Source of the DNA: Chersky-840 sp050011815
Lineage (GTDB): Bacteria; Actinomycetota; Acidimicrobiia; Acidimicrobiales; UBA8190
DNA length: 64,000 bases
NCBI GenBank assembly: GCA_050011815.1
Contig: JBEKIJ010000022.1
Span: forward strand, 1 to 64,000
Reading direction: 5' to 3'
The translations under genes and the position numbers were made by a program. Position 1 is the stretch's first letter; each line of letters opens with the position of its first letter. Below are positions 1-7,826 of the stretch, piece after piece. The notes beneath the pieces were generated by a model that was not told where the DNA came from, made no database searches, and saw nothing but the letters and a program-made list of their open reading frames with translations.

Positions 1-1
1 G

Positions 2-74
2 CAGCCCCAACGGGATTCGAACCCGTGTCTCCACCTTGAGAGGGTGGTGTCCTCGGCCACTAGACGATGGGGCC
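2..74 (-). tRNA. tRNA-Glu (anticodon CTC)
   Basis: On the minus strand the sequence folds as a standard cloverleaf. The anticodon stem CCACC/GGTGG encloses the loop CTCTCAA, whose middle triplet CTC reads the GAG codon. The T-arm ACGGG-TTCGAAT-CCCGT is intact. The acceptor stem GGCCCCA pairs with TGGGGCT, closing with one G-U wobble, and the discriminator is G. The 3' CCA cannot be judged because the window begins here. It lies in the same orientation as tRNA-Gln and gltX, so the synthetase and both its expected tRNA substrates sit within 2.6 kb. Confidence 0.95.
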
Positions 75-281
75 CGGCACCCTTTCGGGCCGAGCCAGAC
101 TATCCGATCAGGCGTGATCCTCGGCCGGGGTAACACCCCTGGTGCAGAACCCTAAAGCCCGACGCGGAGGCGAGAAGGCAGAACACCGTCGTCCCGCAAT
201 CTGGTCGGGATCGACCGCTCTCCGCGCACGCTCGCCGCCGGGACCACGCCATGCCCGCGGGCGACGAACCCGGTTGCGCAC

Positions 282-307
282 CCGGGCCCCACCGCAGTGG
301 GGCCCGG
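282..307 (-). terminator. hairpin downstream of tRNA-Gln
   Basis: A perfect 11-bp stem (282-292 with 297-307) closes on a CGCA tetraloop, 10 bases beyond the CCA end of tRNA-Gln. There is no clear U-tract after it on the minus strand, which is common for terminators in high-GC actinobacteria. It could equally be a processing signal between the two tRNAs. Confidence 0.55.
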
Positions 308-319
308 AAGGAAATTTGG

Positions 320-391
320 CTCGGGGGGGAGGACTCGAACCCCCAATTACGGGACCAGAACCCGCTGTGTTGCCGATTACACCACCCCCGA
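320..391 (-). tRNA. tRNA-Gln (anticodon CTG)
   Basis: Minus-strand cloverleaf with anticodon stem GCGGG/CCCGT and loop TTCTGGT, giving anticodon CTG for CAG codons. The acceptor stem TCGGGGG/CCCCCGA is followed by discriminator G and a genome-encoded CCA at 317-319. Actinobacteria usually lack GlnRS. There a non-discriminating GluRS charges this tRNA with Glu and GatCAB amidates it, which fits the nearby gltX. Confidence 0.95.
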
Positions 392-408
392 TCGGGTGGC
401 CTTGCAGG

Positions 409-1050
409 CTAGCCCAGGCGGTGGAGCCGTGAGTACCCGATGATCCGGCCCAGAGCCACCCCCACCGTCTCCTTGGCGTAGTACGGCACGGTGGCCCACC
501 CTTTGATGGGGGAGTCGGTGGTGGGCGCGGGCCAGGCCTGGAGCCCCAGGTTCGAGGCGATGGCGAGGCTCCGGTCCTCGTGGAACCCGTCTGTGGCGAT
601 GAGGATCTTCGTCACTCCCCGCTTCTCGAGGGCCGCCGCCGCCAGAGACAGATTGGTCCAGGAGTCGTCCCCACCGACCTCGATGATGTCGGCGGGAGGG
701 ACGCCATGCTGTGTCAACCAGGACGCCGAGGCCTCTGCTTCGGTGAACTTGTCACCGGTCTCCTTGGAGCCGGTGACCACGATCGTCGGGGCGAGGTGTC
801 GCTGCCAGAGGTTGTTGGCGTCCTGGACCCGGGCCAGGAGGTCGGGCGAGGGCACCCCGTCGTATTGGGCCGCCCCCATCACCACGATCGCCTGCGCAGG
901 CCGGGCATCGTGGTGACGCGACGTCAGCCATACCTGCACCCCGGTGAAGACGAAGTACCCGGCGACGACGAGGCCGATCATCACGAGCCGTTGGAGGACC
1001 CATCGGAGGGCGCGCGCTCCCCGGACGACTGCGTCTCCCAACACTGCCAC
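409..1050 (-). CDS. YdcF/SanA-like membrane-anchored DUF218 protein
   Basis: A 213-residue protein with one N-terminal transmembrane segment (about residues 20-40) followed by an extracytoplasmic DUF218 domain. The domain shows the family pattern: a hydrophobic strand IVVMGAAQYDG, then IVVTGSKETGD, a TEAEASASWL helix, and a late ILIATDGFHEDRS segment. Members of the YdcF/SanA family are linked to envelope barrier function; the E. coli YdcF binds S-adenosylmethionine, but the reaction is unknown. The gene follows gltX by 48 bases in the same direction and precedes tRNA-Gln. The family call is firm, the function is not. Confidence 0.85.
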   Translation of the reverse strand: MAVLGDAVVRGARALRWVLQRLVMIGLVVAGYFVFTGVQVWLTSRHHDARPAQAIVVMGAAQYDGVPSPDLLARVQDANNLWQRHLAPTIVVTGSKETGDKFTEAEASASWLTQHGVPPADIIEVGGDDSWTNLSLAAAALEKRGVTKILIATDGFHEDRSLAIASNLGLQAWPAPTTDSPIKGWATVPYYAKETVGVALGRIIGYSRLHRLG

Positions 1051-1098
1051 CGGTTCAGTCCCCCTAACCCTCCGGTCCAGTCTGCGCTGGACCGCGTC

Positions 1099-2556
1099 TC
1101 AGCTGGTGTCACCCCCGAGACGGTCCCGGGCGGCACGCAGGCGTACCAGTACAGCCTCGCGCCCGAGCACCTCCAGGGACTGGAATAGGGGCGGTCCGAC
1201 CCGGCGGCCGGTGACCGCCACCCGGATCGGCGCCTGGACCTTGTTCAGCTTGCGGCCCATGTCGTCGGCCATCGTCTGGGTGGCGCTGTGCAGGGCCTCT
1301 GCGGTCCACACACAAGCTTCGTAGGTCGCTATGGCGGCGTCGAGAACGGCGGGGGCGGCGGGGTCCTTCACCACCGAGGCCCACGACTCCTGCTCGACCA
1401 GGGGGTCGGCCAGGAACAGGAAATCCACCATGTCGGGCACCTCGCTCAAGACGCCGATGCGCTCTTGGACCAGCGGGGCCATGGTGCGGAACACGGCCCC
1501 GTCGAAGCGCGAGGGCGGCCATGGCGCCCGGTCGGGCTCGAGCCAGGGCCGGGCGACCTCGACAAAGGCGTCGACCGACAAGGCCCGCAGGTACTCCTTG
1601 TTCATCCACTCGAGCTTCTTCACGTCGAAGAAAGCCGGGGCGTGGTTCACCTCCGCCAGCTCGAATCCCGCCACCATCTCCTGCACCGAGAGGATCTCTC
1701 GGCCCTGCGGGTCGCTCCACCCCAACAGGGCCAGGTAGTTGCGCATGGCGTCGGCCAGGTAGCCCCGTTCCTGGTAGGACTCGACGGCCACGTCGTCGCG
1801 GCGCTTGGACAGCTTCTGGCGACGCTCGTTGACGAGGAGGGGCAGGTGGGCGAAGGCGGGGAGCGGCGCCTCTTCGCCCTCGAGCGCGGACCACAGCAAG
1901 AGCCCCTTGGGCGTCGACGGCAGGAGGTCCTCGCCCCGGATGATGTGGGTGATGCGCATGTCCACGTCGTCGACCACGTTGGCCAGGACGAACAACGGCG
2001 CCCCCGACGACTTCACCACCACGAAGTCCTCGATGGCCTCGTGGGCGAAGGTCACGTCGCCGCGGATGAGGTCGTGCACCACGGTGGTCCCGGTGTCGGG
2101 AACCCGGAACCGGAGCGCCCGACCCTGGCGCTCGAGACCCCGGTCGCGGCAGAAGCCGTCGTAACCGGGGGTGGCGTTGCCCTTGATGCGGGCGTCGATC
2201 TCGTCGCGGGTGCACTCGCAGGCATACACCACGCCGGCTTCCCACAGGGTGTCGACGGCAGCGCGGTAGGCCCCGGTGCGCTCCGATTGCCGGAAGGGTC
2301 CCTCGTCGGGCTCCATGCCCAGCCACGACAGCGACGACAGAATCCCCTCCACCCACTCCTCCCGGTTGCGCTCGGTGTCGGTGTCCTCGATGCGCAGGAC
2401 GAAGGTGCCGCCGGTGTGGCGGGCGAACAGCCAGTTGTAGAGCGCCGCCCGGGCGCTGCCGACGTGGAGGAACCCCGTGGGCGAGGGGGCGAAACGGACC
2501 CGCGTCGGACCGATGGGGGTGGCGACCGGAGCCGCCCCGTCGGCACTACCTGCCAC
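1099..2556 (-). CDS. gltX: glutamyl-tRNA synthetase
   Basis: Class I aminoacyl-tRNA synthetase of 485 residues, the usual bacterial length. The HIGH signature appears as HVGS at residues 31-34 within PSPTGFLHVGS, and the KMSKS loop as KLSKR at 258-262. Cys113, Cys115 and Cys136 may form the zinc site seen in many GluRS. It attaches Glu to tRNA-Glu in the cytoplasm and, in organisms without GlnRS, also to tRNA-Gln. It starts 5 bases after the ferredoxin stop codon, so it may be co-transcribed with the upstream genes. Both cognate tRNAs lie just downstream. Confidence 0.97.
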   Translation of the reverse strand: MAGSADGAAPVATPIGPTRVRFAPSPTGFLHVGSARAALYNWLFARHTGGTFVLRIEDTDTERNREEWVEGILSSLSWLGMEPDEGPFRQSERTGAYRAAVDTLWEAGVVYACECTRDEIDARIKGNATPGYDGFCRDRGLERQGRALRFRVPDTGTTVVHDLIRGDVTFAHEAIEDFVVVKSSGAPLFVLANVVDDVDMRITHIIRGEDLLPSTPKGLLLWSALEGEEAPLPAFAHLPLLVNERRQKLSKRRDDVAVESYQERGYLADAMRNYLALLGWSDPQGREILSVQEMVAGFELAEVNHAPAFFDVKKLEWMNKEYLRALSVDAFVEVARPWLEPDRAPWPPSRFDGAVFRTMAPLVQERIGVLSEVPDMVDFLFLADPLVEQESWASVVKDPAAPAVLDAAIATYEACVWTAEALHSATQTMADDMGRKLNKVQAPIRVAVTGRRVGPPLFQSLEVLGREAVLVRLRAARDRLGGDTS

Positions 2557-2561
2557 GGGCG

Positions 2562-2759
2562 CTACTCGTCCTCGACGAGCGTGATCGCCCCGGTCGGGCA
2601 GTTGTTGGCGGCCATGCGGACCTTGTCCATCACCTCGGCCGGAGGGTTCTCGTTGAGCACGTACAGGTACCCGTCGTCACGCACCTCGAACACCTCGGGC
2701 GCGATGCCCATGCACACGGCATTGGACGCGCATACGTCGTAGTCAACGACGACCTTCAT
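2562..2759 (-). CDS. [3Fe-4S] ferredoxin (FdxD type)
   Basis: A 65-residue ferredoxin with Cys10, Cys16 and Cys54 followed by Pro. The second cysteine of the usual CxxCxxC motif is absent, giving C-x5-C...CP, the signature of single-cluster [3Fe-4S] ferredoxins that feed actinobacterial cytochromes P450 and Rieske oxygenases. Small proteins of this kind (for example FdxD, Rv3503c) sit in the mycobacterial cholesterol regulon. Here it follows the Ltp3-like gene by 99 bases in the same direction, supporting a role as electron donor in sterol oxidation. No P450 lies in the window. Confidence 0.9.
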   Translation of the reverse strand: MKVVVDYDVCASNAVCMGIAPEVFEVRDDGYLYVLNENPPAEVMDKVRMAANNCPTGAITLVEDE

Positions 2760-2858
2760 GGGACGTACCTCCGTCTCGACCCGATCCGCAGTGTAGTGGT
2801 GGGCGCCCCCGCCGCTCGGTGTCCGGCGGGCATCACGCCCCGGACCGGCGACGGCCGG

Positions 2859-4025
2859 TCAGGGCTTGTCGGTGCTGAGCACCCACATGGCGAAGAACTG
2901 CGATCCGCCGCCGTAGGCGTGGCCCAGGGCGGTGCGGACGTTCTCGACCTGGTGCTCTCCGGCCTGGCCCCGCACCTGCATGGCCACCTCGAGGAACCGG
3001 AGCATGCCCGAGGCGCCGATGGGGTTCGACGACAGCACGCCACCCGAGCAGTTCCAGGGGATGTCACCGCCGTCGAGGGCCGTCGCCCCGGCGTCGGTGA
3101 GCTTCCATCCCTCACCCAGCTCGGCGAAGCCCAGGTTCTCGAGCCACATGGGCTCGAACCACGAAAAGGGCACGTACACCTCGGCCACGTCGATCTGGCG
3201 CCGGGGCTCGGTGATGCCGGCCTGGTGGTAGACGTCGGCCGCGCAGTCCAGGCCGGCCTGGGGGTTCACCTGGTCGCGTCCTGCGAACATGGTGGGCTCC
3301 GAGCGCATGGCCATGCCGTGGATCCACGCCGGGGGTCGGCTCGAGCTCGAGGACGCCGCCACCCGCTCCGACGCCAGCACCATCGCCGCGGCCCCGTCAG
3401 ACGACGGGCAGGTCTCGAGATAGCGGACGGGGTCCCACAGCATGATCGAGTCCTTCACCATGTCGAAGGAGATGTCCTCGATGTGGAGATGGGCATAGGG
3501 GTTCTTGAGCGCCTGCAGCCGGTCTTTCACCGCCACCAGGATCCCGATGTGGTCGGGCGCCCCCGAGCGCCGCATGTAGGAGCGGATGATGGGAGCGAAG
3601 AATCCGCCCGCACCCGCCAGCAACGGAGCCGAGAAGGGTTGGGGGACCGACAGTGCCCACATGGCGTCGGAATCCGACTGCTTCTCGAAGGCGACGGTGA
3701 GGACCCGCTCGTGACGACCCGAAGCCACGAGATGGGCGGCCACGATGGCCGTCGACCCGCCCACCGACCCCGCCGTGTGCACCCGCAACATGGGCTTGCC
3801 CACCGCACCGAGCGCCGAGGCCAGGTAGAGCTCGGGCATCATGACGCCTTCGAACATGTCCGGGGCCTTGCCGATGACCACGGCGTCGATGTCGGCCCAG
3901 TCGAGCCCGGCGTCCTCGAGGGCTCGCGCCGCCGCTTCGCGCACGAGCCCGGCGATGGAGACGTCCTCGCGCTTGGCCGCATGCTTGGTCTGGCCGACAC
4001 CGATCACCGCACAGCGCTCGGCCAT
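2859..4025 (-). CDS. thiolase-fold lipid-transfer protein, Ltp3-like
   Basis: A 388-residue protein of the SCP2-thiolase family. The N-terminal CAVIGVGQTKHAAK strand is typical. At the position of the thiolase nucleophile it has VHTAGSVGG, so no Cys is present and Claisen thiolysis is unlikely; related proteins act as retro-aldolases or have unknown roles. Best match by memory is mycobacterial Ltp3 (Rv3523). The preferred start is ATG at 4025, preceded by AAGGGGG; an adjacent in-frame GTG at 4028 would give one more residue. It overlaps the stop of the upstream thiolase-like gene, showing translational coupling in a four-gene DUF35-DUF35-Ltp4-Ltp3 operon. Confidence 0.87.
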   Translation of the reverse strand: MAERCAVIGVGQTKHAAKREDVSIAGLVREAAARALEDAGLDWADIDAVVIGKAPDMFEGVMMPELYLASALGAVGKPMLRVHTAGSVGGSTAIVAAHLVASGRHERVLTVAFEKQSDSDAMWALSVPQPFSAPLLAGAGGFFAPIIRSYMRRSGAPDHIGILVAVKDRLQALKNPYAHLHIEDISFDMVKDSIMLWDPVRYLETCPSSDGAAAMVLASERVAASSSSSRPPAWIHGMAMRSEPTMFAGRDQVNPQAGLDCAADVYHQAGITEPRRQIDVAEVYVPFSWFEPMWLENLGFAELGEGWKLTDAGATALDGGDIPWNCSGGVLSSNPIGASGMLRFLEVAMQVRGQAGEHQVENVRTALGHAYGGGSQFFAMWVLSTDKP

Positions 4026-5158
4026 CACGCCCCCTTTCCGGCGCCGCCCGAGGGCTCAGCCGCCAGGGCGCACACCAGGTTCTGCTGCAGACAGGGCCCC
4101 GACGTGGCATGGGCGATGGCGCTCTGGGCGCTCCCGTCCATGATGCGCCTCGCCGCTTCGCCGATGCGCAGGAGCCCCGCCACCATGAGAGCGTTCGCCG
4201 CCAGCGCCCCACCGGAGGGGTTCACCGCCACCGAGTCCGCCAGGCCGAGGGCTTCGCGCAGGATCAGCTCTTGGGACGCGAAGGGGGCGTGGAGCTCGGC
4301 CACGTCGACGTGCACGGTTCCCGGGGCGCCGCCGCCGGCCTCGAACACCCCCGCGCCCTCGGCGGCGAGGCGGGTGGAGGAAGACTCCGACAGGTCACGG
4401 GCCCCCAGAGCATGGGCTTCGATGCGGTGGTCGATGCCGGTGATCCACGCCGGGCGGTCGCAGAGGTCCCGGGCCCGGTCCCCCGCGGCGAGCACCACGG
4501 CGGCGACGGCGTCGGTGATGGGGGGCAGGGCGTGGCGGCGCAAGGGAGCCACCACGTAGTCGTCGCCCAGGAGGTCTTCGACCGCCTGGTCCTTGGCCAC
4601 CTGGGCGTTGGGGTTCCCGAGGGCGTCACGCCGGCTCCGGGCCGCCACGGCCGCGAAGTCCTTCTCGGTCGCCTTGCCCCGGTCGATGAGCGTCTGCGCC
4701 TGCAGGGCGGCCAGGGCGACGGGGTCGGGCCACATCGGCGCCATGTAGTACGGGTCGAGCTGCAGGGCCAGGATGCGGTCGAGCTGCGCCGGCGAGGACC
4801 GTCCGAAGCTGTAGACGAGGGCGGTGTCGATCTCGCCCTCTTGGAGCAGCGTCCACGCCTCGTACAGGGCCCAGGCGCCGTCCATCTCCACGTGGCTCTC
4901 GCGCATGGGTGGCCACACGCCCACGGCGTCGAGAGCCATGACGAAGCTGAAGGGGGCGCCCACCAGGTAGTCGGTGCTCCCCGAGCACACGAACCCCATG
5001 TCGCTCTTGGTCACGCCGATGTTGGCGAACACCTCGGTCACCACCGGCATGAGGATCTCGACCTCGTTGCGGTGGTCCTCGCGTCGCACCGACTTCGACT
5101 GGGCGACCGACACCACCCCGATGGGCCGGACGGCGGCGCGTGGCGCGGCCGCGCTCAC
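4025..5158 (-). CDS. thiolase-fold protein, Ltp4-like
   Basis: A 377-residue thiolase-superfamily protein beginning IGVVSVAQSKS, with a VCSGSTDYLVG segment at the active-site Cys region. It resembles mycobacterial Ltp4 (Rv3522). The start is GTG at 5158, which overlaps the upstream stop by four bases (GTGA); longer readings in this frame run antiparallel through no conserved sequence. It is the third gene of the operon and probably forms a complex with the Ltp3-like partner and the DUF35 proteins, as known for DUF35-dependent aldolases of steroid side-chain catabolism. The substrate is inferred, not shown. Confidence 0.85.
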   Translation of the reverse strand: MSAAAPRAAVRPIGVVSVAQSKSVRREDHRNEVEILMPVVTEVFANIGVTKSDMGFVCSGSTDYLVGAPFSFVMALDAVGVWPPMRESHVEMDGAWALYEAWTLLQEGEIDTALVYSFGRSSPAQLDRILALQLDPYYMAPMWPDPVALAALQAQTLIDRGKATEKDFAAVAARSRRDALGNPNAQVAKDQAVEDLLGDDYVVAPLRRHALPPITDAVAAVVLAAGDRARDLCDRPAWITGIDHRIEAHALGARDLSESSSTRLAAEGAGVFEAGGGAPGTVHVDVAELHAPFASQELILREALGLADSVAVNPSGGALAANALMVAGLLRIGEAARRIMDGSAQSAIAHATSGPCLQQNLVCALAAEPSGGAGKGA

Positions 5159-5655
5159 GAGTACGCCTTGAAGGTCTCGTAGTCGGCGTCGGGCTCCCCC
5201 GTGGGCCGGAAGTACTTGACCGAGGCCATGGTGAGACCGAGGTCGGCCTTGTCGACCCACACCGCCTCGACACGCATGCCCATGCGCACCTCGGCGGCGG
5301 GCAGCTCCTGGATCAGGCCCATGAAGGTGATGTTGGCGCCGTCGAGGAGGATCTGAGCACAGATGTAGGGGATCTCGATCGACTGGCCCTGGAAGGGGAC
5401 GTTCACGACGCAGTAGGTCGTGACGGTGCCGCTGTTGCCGAGCTCGACGGGGTCGGTGGTGGCGACACCATCGGTCGGGCACGATCCACGGGGCGGGACG
5501 TAGACCTGGTGACAGGCCGGGCAGCGCTGGCCGATGAACTTGCCCTGGGCGATTCCCTGGAGGAACCGGGACTGCGAAAGGCCAGCGGTGTACTGGTAGT
5601 CGAGACGCATCGGCGTAGCGAGCGTCGTCACGGGGGCCACCCCCTCTTCGCTCAT
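5155..5655 (-). CDS. Zn-ribbon/OB-fold DUF35 protein
   Basis: A 166-residue protein with an N-terminal rubredoxin-like zinc knuckle (CPACHQ...GSCPTDG; three Cys plus a Cys-to-Asp change at the fourth position) and a C-terminal OB-fold. DUF35 proteins bind thiolase-fold partners and help acyl-CoA binding or aldol cleavage. The ATG at 5655 overlaps the preceding gene's TGA by four bases, and its own stop overlaps the Ltp4-like start by four bases. The pairing with the preceding DUF35 gene resembles the two halves of mycobacterial Rv3521. Confidence 0.88.
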   Translation of the reverse strand: MSEEGVAPVTTLATPMRLDYQYTAGLSQSRFLQGIAQGKFIGQRCPACHQVYVPPRGSCPTDGVATTDPVELGNSGTVTTYCVVNVPFQGQSIEIPYICAQILLDGANITFMGLIQELPAAEVRMGMRVEAVWVDKADLGLTMASVKYFRPTGEPDADYETFKAYS

Positions 5656-6122
5656 GACGCGCTCCCCTCGGGCACGAAGCACTCGATGTCGTGCAGGCTC
5701 CCCACGCGCTCGGCCGCCGGACGCCACCGCGCCGTGACACGCATACCGCTCGACATGGCCTGCGCGGAGCCCGCGTCCACGGCGTGCAGCATCCCCGTCG
5801 TGGCCCCGTCGAGTTGCACGAGCGCCCACGCGAAAGGACGGTCGAGGGGCTGGCCTTGCAAGGGCTTGTTCGCCCACGACCACGTCGTGACGACACCGGA
5901 CTGGCCGACCTCGACGAGATCGCCCACATCGGCGCTCGTGACCGGGTCGTACTCGGTGGGAGGCACGATCACCGTGGCGGCGCCGTCGCGGTCGTGGGAC
6001 TGGGCGCCCAGGATGCGCCCGTCGCGCAGGCCCGTGAGGAAGGCGCCGATGACCGGGCCGACCGAGCGGACGTAGGGGTACTCGAGAACGTGCGGCGCCC
6101 GCAGGACTTCGCTGTCGGCCAT
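5652..6122 (-). CDS. OB-fold DUF35 protein lacking the zinc ribbon
   Basis: About 156 residues. It has the DUF35 OB-fold pattern (GDLVEVGQSGVVTTWSW..., then GALVQLDG-like strand and GMRVTARW) but no Cys-x2-Cys knuckle at the N-terminus. It is the first gene of the operon. The start is ATG at 6122 with GGGGAGGG five bases upstream; a GTG directly before it at 6125 is possible. A KstR-type palindrome lies 38 bases upstream. The protein probably acts as a small subunit of the Ltp3/Ltp4-like complex. Confidence 0.82.
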   Translation of the reverse strand: MADSEVLRAPHVLEYPYVRSVGPVIGAFLTGLRDGRILGAQSHDRDGAATVIVPPTEYDPVTSADVGDLVEVGQSGVVTTWSWANKPLQGQPLDRPFAWALVQLDGATTGMLHAVDAGSAQAMSSGMRVTARWRPAAERVGSLHDIECFVPEGSAS

Positions 6123-6159
6123 CACACCCTCCCCTCGGTTGCCCTACGACGGCGCAAAC

Positions 6160-6173
6160 TAGAACACATTGCA
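6160..6173 (-). promoter_or_regulatory. KstR-like operator upstream of the Ltp operon
   Basis: The plus strand reads TAGAACACATTGCA. This matches the KstR consensus TnnAACnnGTTnnA at all informative positions except one (A in place of G). It sits 38 bases before the first DUF35 start, where a repressor would block transcription. A KstR-like gene and a second such box lie at 10043-10728. Confidence 0.6.
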
Positions 6174-6245
6174 GTTCGCTGCCAGCCCGGCCCCCACCCC
6201 CAGGTCAGCGCGGGCCGACCCGGGGCGGGGAATGCGAGGGTCGGA

Positions 6246-7001
6246 TCAGCCCCACATGAGCGAGCCGGGTGTGGTGAGCAACTCGCCCGACTCGAGCCAG
6301 GTCTTGAGGCCCGACAGGACCATGGGCCACCCGCCGTAGAGCTGGGAGTTGGCGCCTTCCCGGAGTTGGTCGTGGGTCAAGGTCAGGTGGCAGGAGTCAC
6401 CGACGGGCTCGATCTCCCAGGTGACCCTCGAGGTCCCTTCGGCCTTCGCCTCGTCGCTGAAATACGCCACCATGGTGTGGACGAGCCGCCGGGGCGGGTC
6501 CACCTCGAGGATCTCACCCTCCCCCAGAACGGCCCCCGCTTTGGGTGCGGTCATCTCGAAGTGCGCACCGGGCTTCAGGTCCGGGACGACCATCGCGGCG
6601 CCGAAGTTGTACTTGGCCCTGATGTCGGGATCGATGATCGCCTCCCACAGACGCTCCGGGGTGGTGCGAATGTAGATCTCGAAAATCTTCTCCATCGGAC
6701 TCTCCAGTCTCTGCTTGAGGCCGCTGAGCGTTGCCACCCAGGGCTCGGCGTACTTGCTCACCCATCGGTCGTGGACGAGCCGGATCGGGACCGGGTTCAG
6801 GAAGTGGAGCTTCTCGCGACCCCGTCGCCGGGTGACCACGAGGCCGGCCTCCTCCAGCTGCTTCAGGTGCTTCATCACGCCGAACCGGGTGATGTCGAAC
6901 CGCGCCTCGAGCGCACTCAGCGTCTGGCCGTCTTCACGGAACAGCTCGTCGAGCAGGCTCCGCCGGGTCGGATCGGCGAGGGCCCTGAACACTTCGTCCA
7001 C
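6246..7001 (-). CDS. ArsR-family regulator fused to SRPBCC (AHSA1) domain
   Basis: Residues 1-100 form an ArsR winged helix (VFRALADPTRRSLLDELF..., ITRFGVMKHLKQLEEAGLV). The C-terminal half is an AHSA1-like SRPBCC ligand pocket (EIYIRTTPERLWEAIIDPDI...). Such fusions are probably one-component sensors of hydrophobic ligands. I chose GTG at 7001 because an in-frame ATG at 7037 would put a promoter and a perfect palindrome inside the gene, and the -10 hexamer lies 6 bases before this GTG, as in a leaderless mRNA. It follows the ABC permease by about 40 bases but has its own promoter. Ligand unknown. Confidence 0.85.
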   Translation of the reverse strand: MDEVFRALADPTRRSLLDELFREDGQTLSALEARFDITRFGVMKHLKQLEEAGLVVTRRRGREKLHFLNPVPIRLVHDRWVSKYAEPWVATLSGLKQRLESPMEKIFEIYIRTTPERLWEAIIDPDIRAKYNFGAAMVVPDLKPGAHFEMTAPKAGAVLGEGEILEVDPPRRLVHTMVAYFSDEAKAEGTSRVTWEIEPVGDSCHLTLTHDQLREGANSQLYGGWPMVLSGLKTWLESGELLTTPGSLMWG

Positions 7002-7007
7002 ACTAGG

Positions 7008-7037
7008 ACAATACGTGACCATTTGGTCACATGTCAA
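7008..7037 (-). promoter_or_regulatory. promoter with embedded operator for the ArsR-SRPBCC gene
   Basis: On the minus strand TTGACA (7037-7032) is followed after 18 bases by TATTGT (7013-7008), a good sigma-70-type promoter. The spacer contains the perfect inverted repeat GTGACCA-TT-TGGTCAC (7015-7030). A regulator bound there would cover the promoter, so autoregulation by the downstream protein is likely. Confidence 0.7.
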
Positions 7038-7040
7038 TAC

Positions 7041-7826
7041 CTAGGTCACGTCCGAGCGCAGGGTCGTGAAGGCGCCCGCTCCGGCCAGGACGATCCCGTA
7101 GCCGAGGAGGGCCAACCCGCCCTGCCACCACGCGATCAGCTGACCGTTGCTGGCGCCGAACGCCTTCACGTTGGCCGTTACCGACTCGAGCGCCTGGGCC
7201 GCCTGCCCGGGCAGCCACTGCCCCACCGACGGCCACACCCCGTCGATGATGGGCTCGACGATCGCCGTCACGCCCAGACCGACCACGATGGCGACCACCT
7301 GGTTCTTGAGCAGTGCCCCCAGGCCCACCCCATAGACGGCGTAGAGGACCGCGGCGGCGAGCACACCGGGGAAGATGTGGCGGTACTCGGTGAGCATGGT
7401 CTGGACGTTCCCGAACCCCGCCCCCACCACGCTGAACCCGAACACCAACGCCACCGCACCCCCTACGACTCCGACGGCGGCTCCCCCGAGGATCGATGCC
7501 AACAACTTCGACACCACGACGCGGCCGCGCTTGGGTTCAGCCAGGTACGTCGGGGTGATGGTCTTGTGGCGGTACTCCCCCGTGATGCACAAGATGCCGA
7601 GGACGAGGGCGAGGTCCAGGGAAAGCCTCATGATCGAGAAGGTCGAGTCGAACCACAGCGCCGTCCCCCGCACCGGCAAGAGCGACGCTCTGGGCCCGTG
7701 GCCGCGAGGCACGAAGGCGACGAGCGTGGTGAAGGCGCCCACGAGGAGAGCGGTGATGCCGAGGAGCAGCCAGGTCGACCAGATGGTCCGGAACTTCTTG
7801 AGCTCCGAGGAGAACAGGGCGATCAC
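7041..7826 (-). CDS. ABC-2 type transporter permease
   Basis: A 261-residue integral membrane protein. Hydrophobic segments are visible near residues 18-38, 65-80, 110-130, 150-170, 180-200 and 235-255. The region FDSTFSIMRLSLDLALVLGILCITGEYRHKTI is characteristic of ABC-2 permeases of the NatB/bacitracin type, with the motif GEYRHKTITPT between membrane segments. Its first codons overlap the ATPase gene by four bases, so the two are one exporter. Substrate unknown; antibiotic, lipid or peptide export are common for the class. Confidence 0.9.
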   Translation of the reverse strand: MIALFSSELKKFRTIWSTWLLLGITALLVGAFTTLVAFVPRGHGPRASLLPVRGTALWFDSTFSIMRLSLDLALVLGILCITGEYRHKTITPTYLAEPKRGRVVVSKLLASILGGAAVGVVGGAVALVFGFSVVGAGFGNVQTMLTEYRHIFPGVLAAAVLYAVYGVGLGALLKNQVVAIVVGLGVTAIVEPIIDGVWPSVGQWLPGQAAQALESVTANVKAFGASNGQLIAWWQGGLALLGYGIVLAGAGAFTTLRSDVT

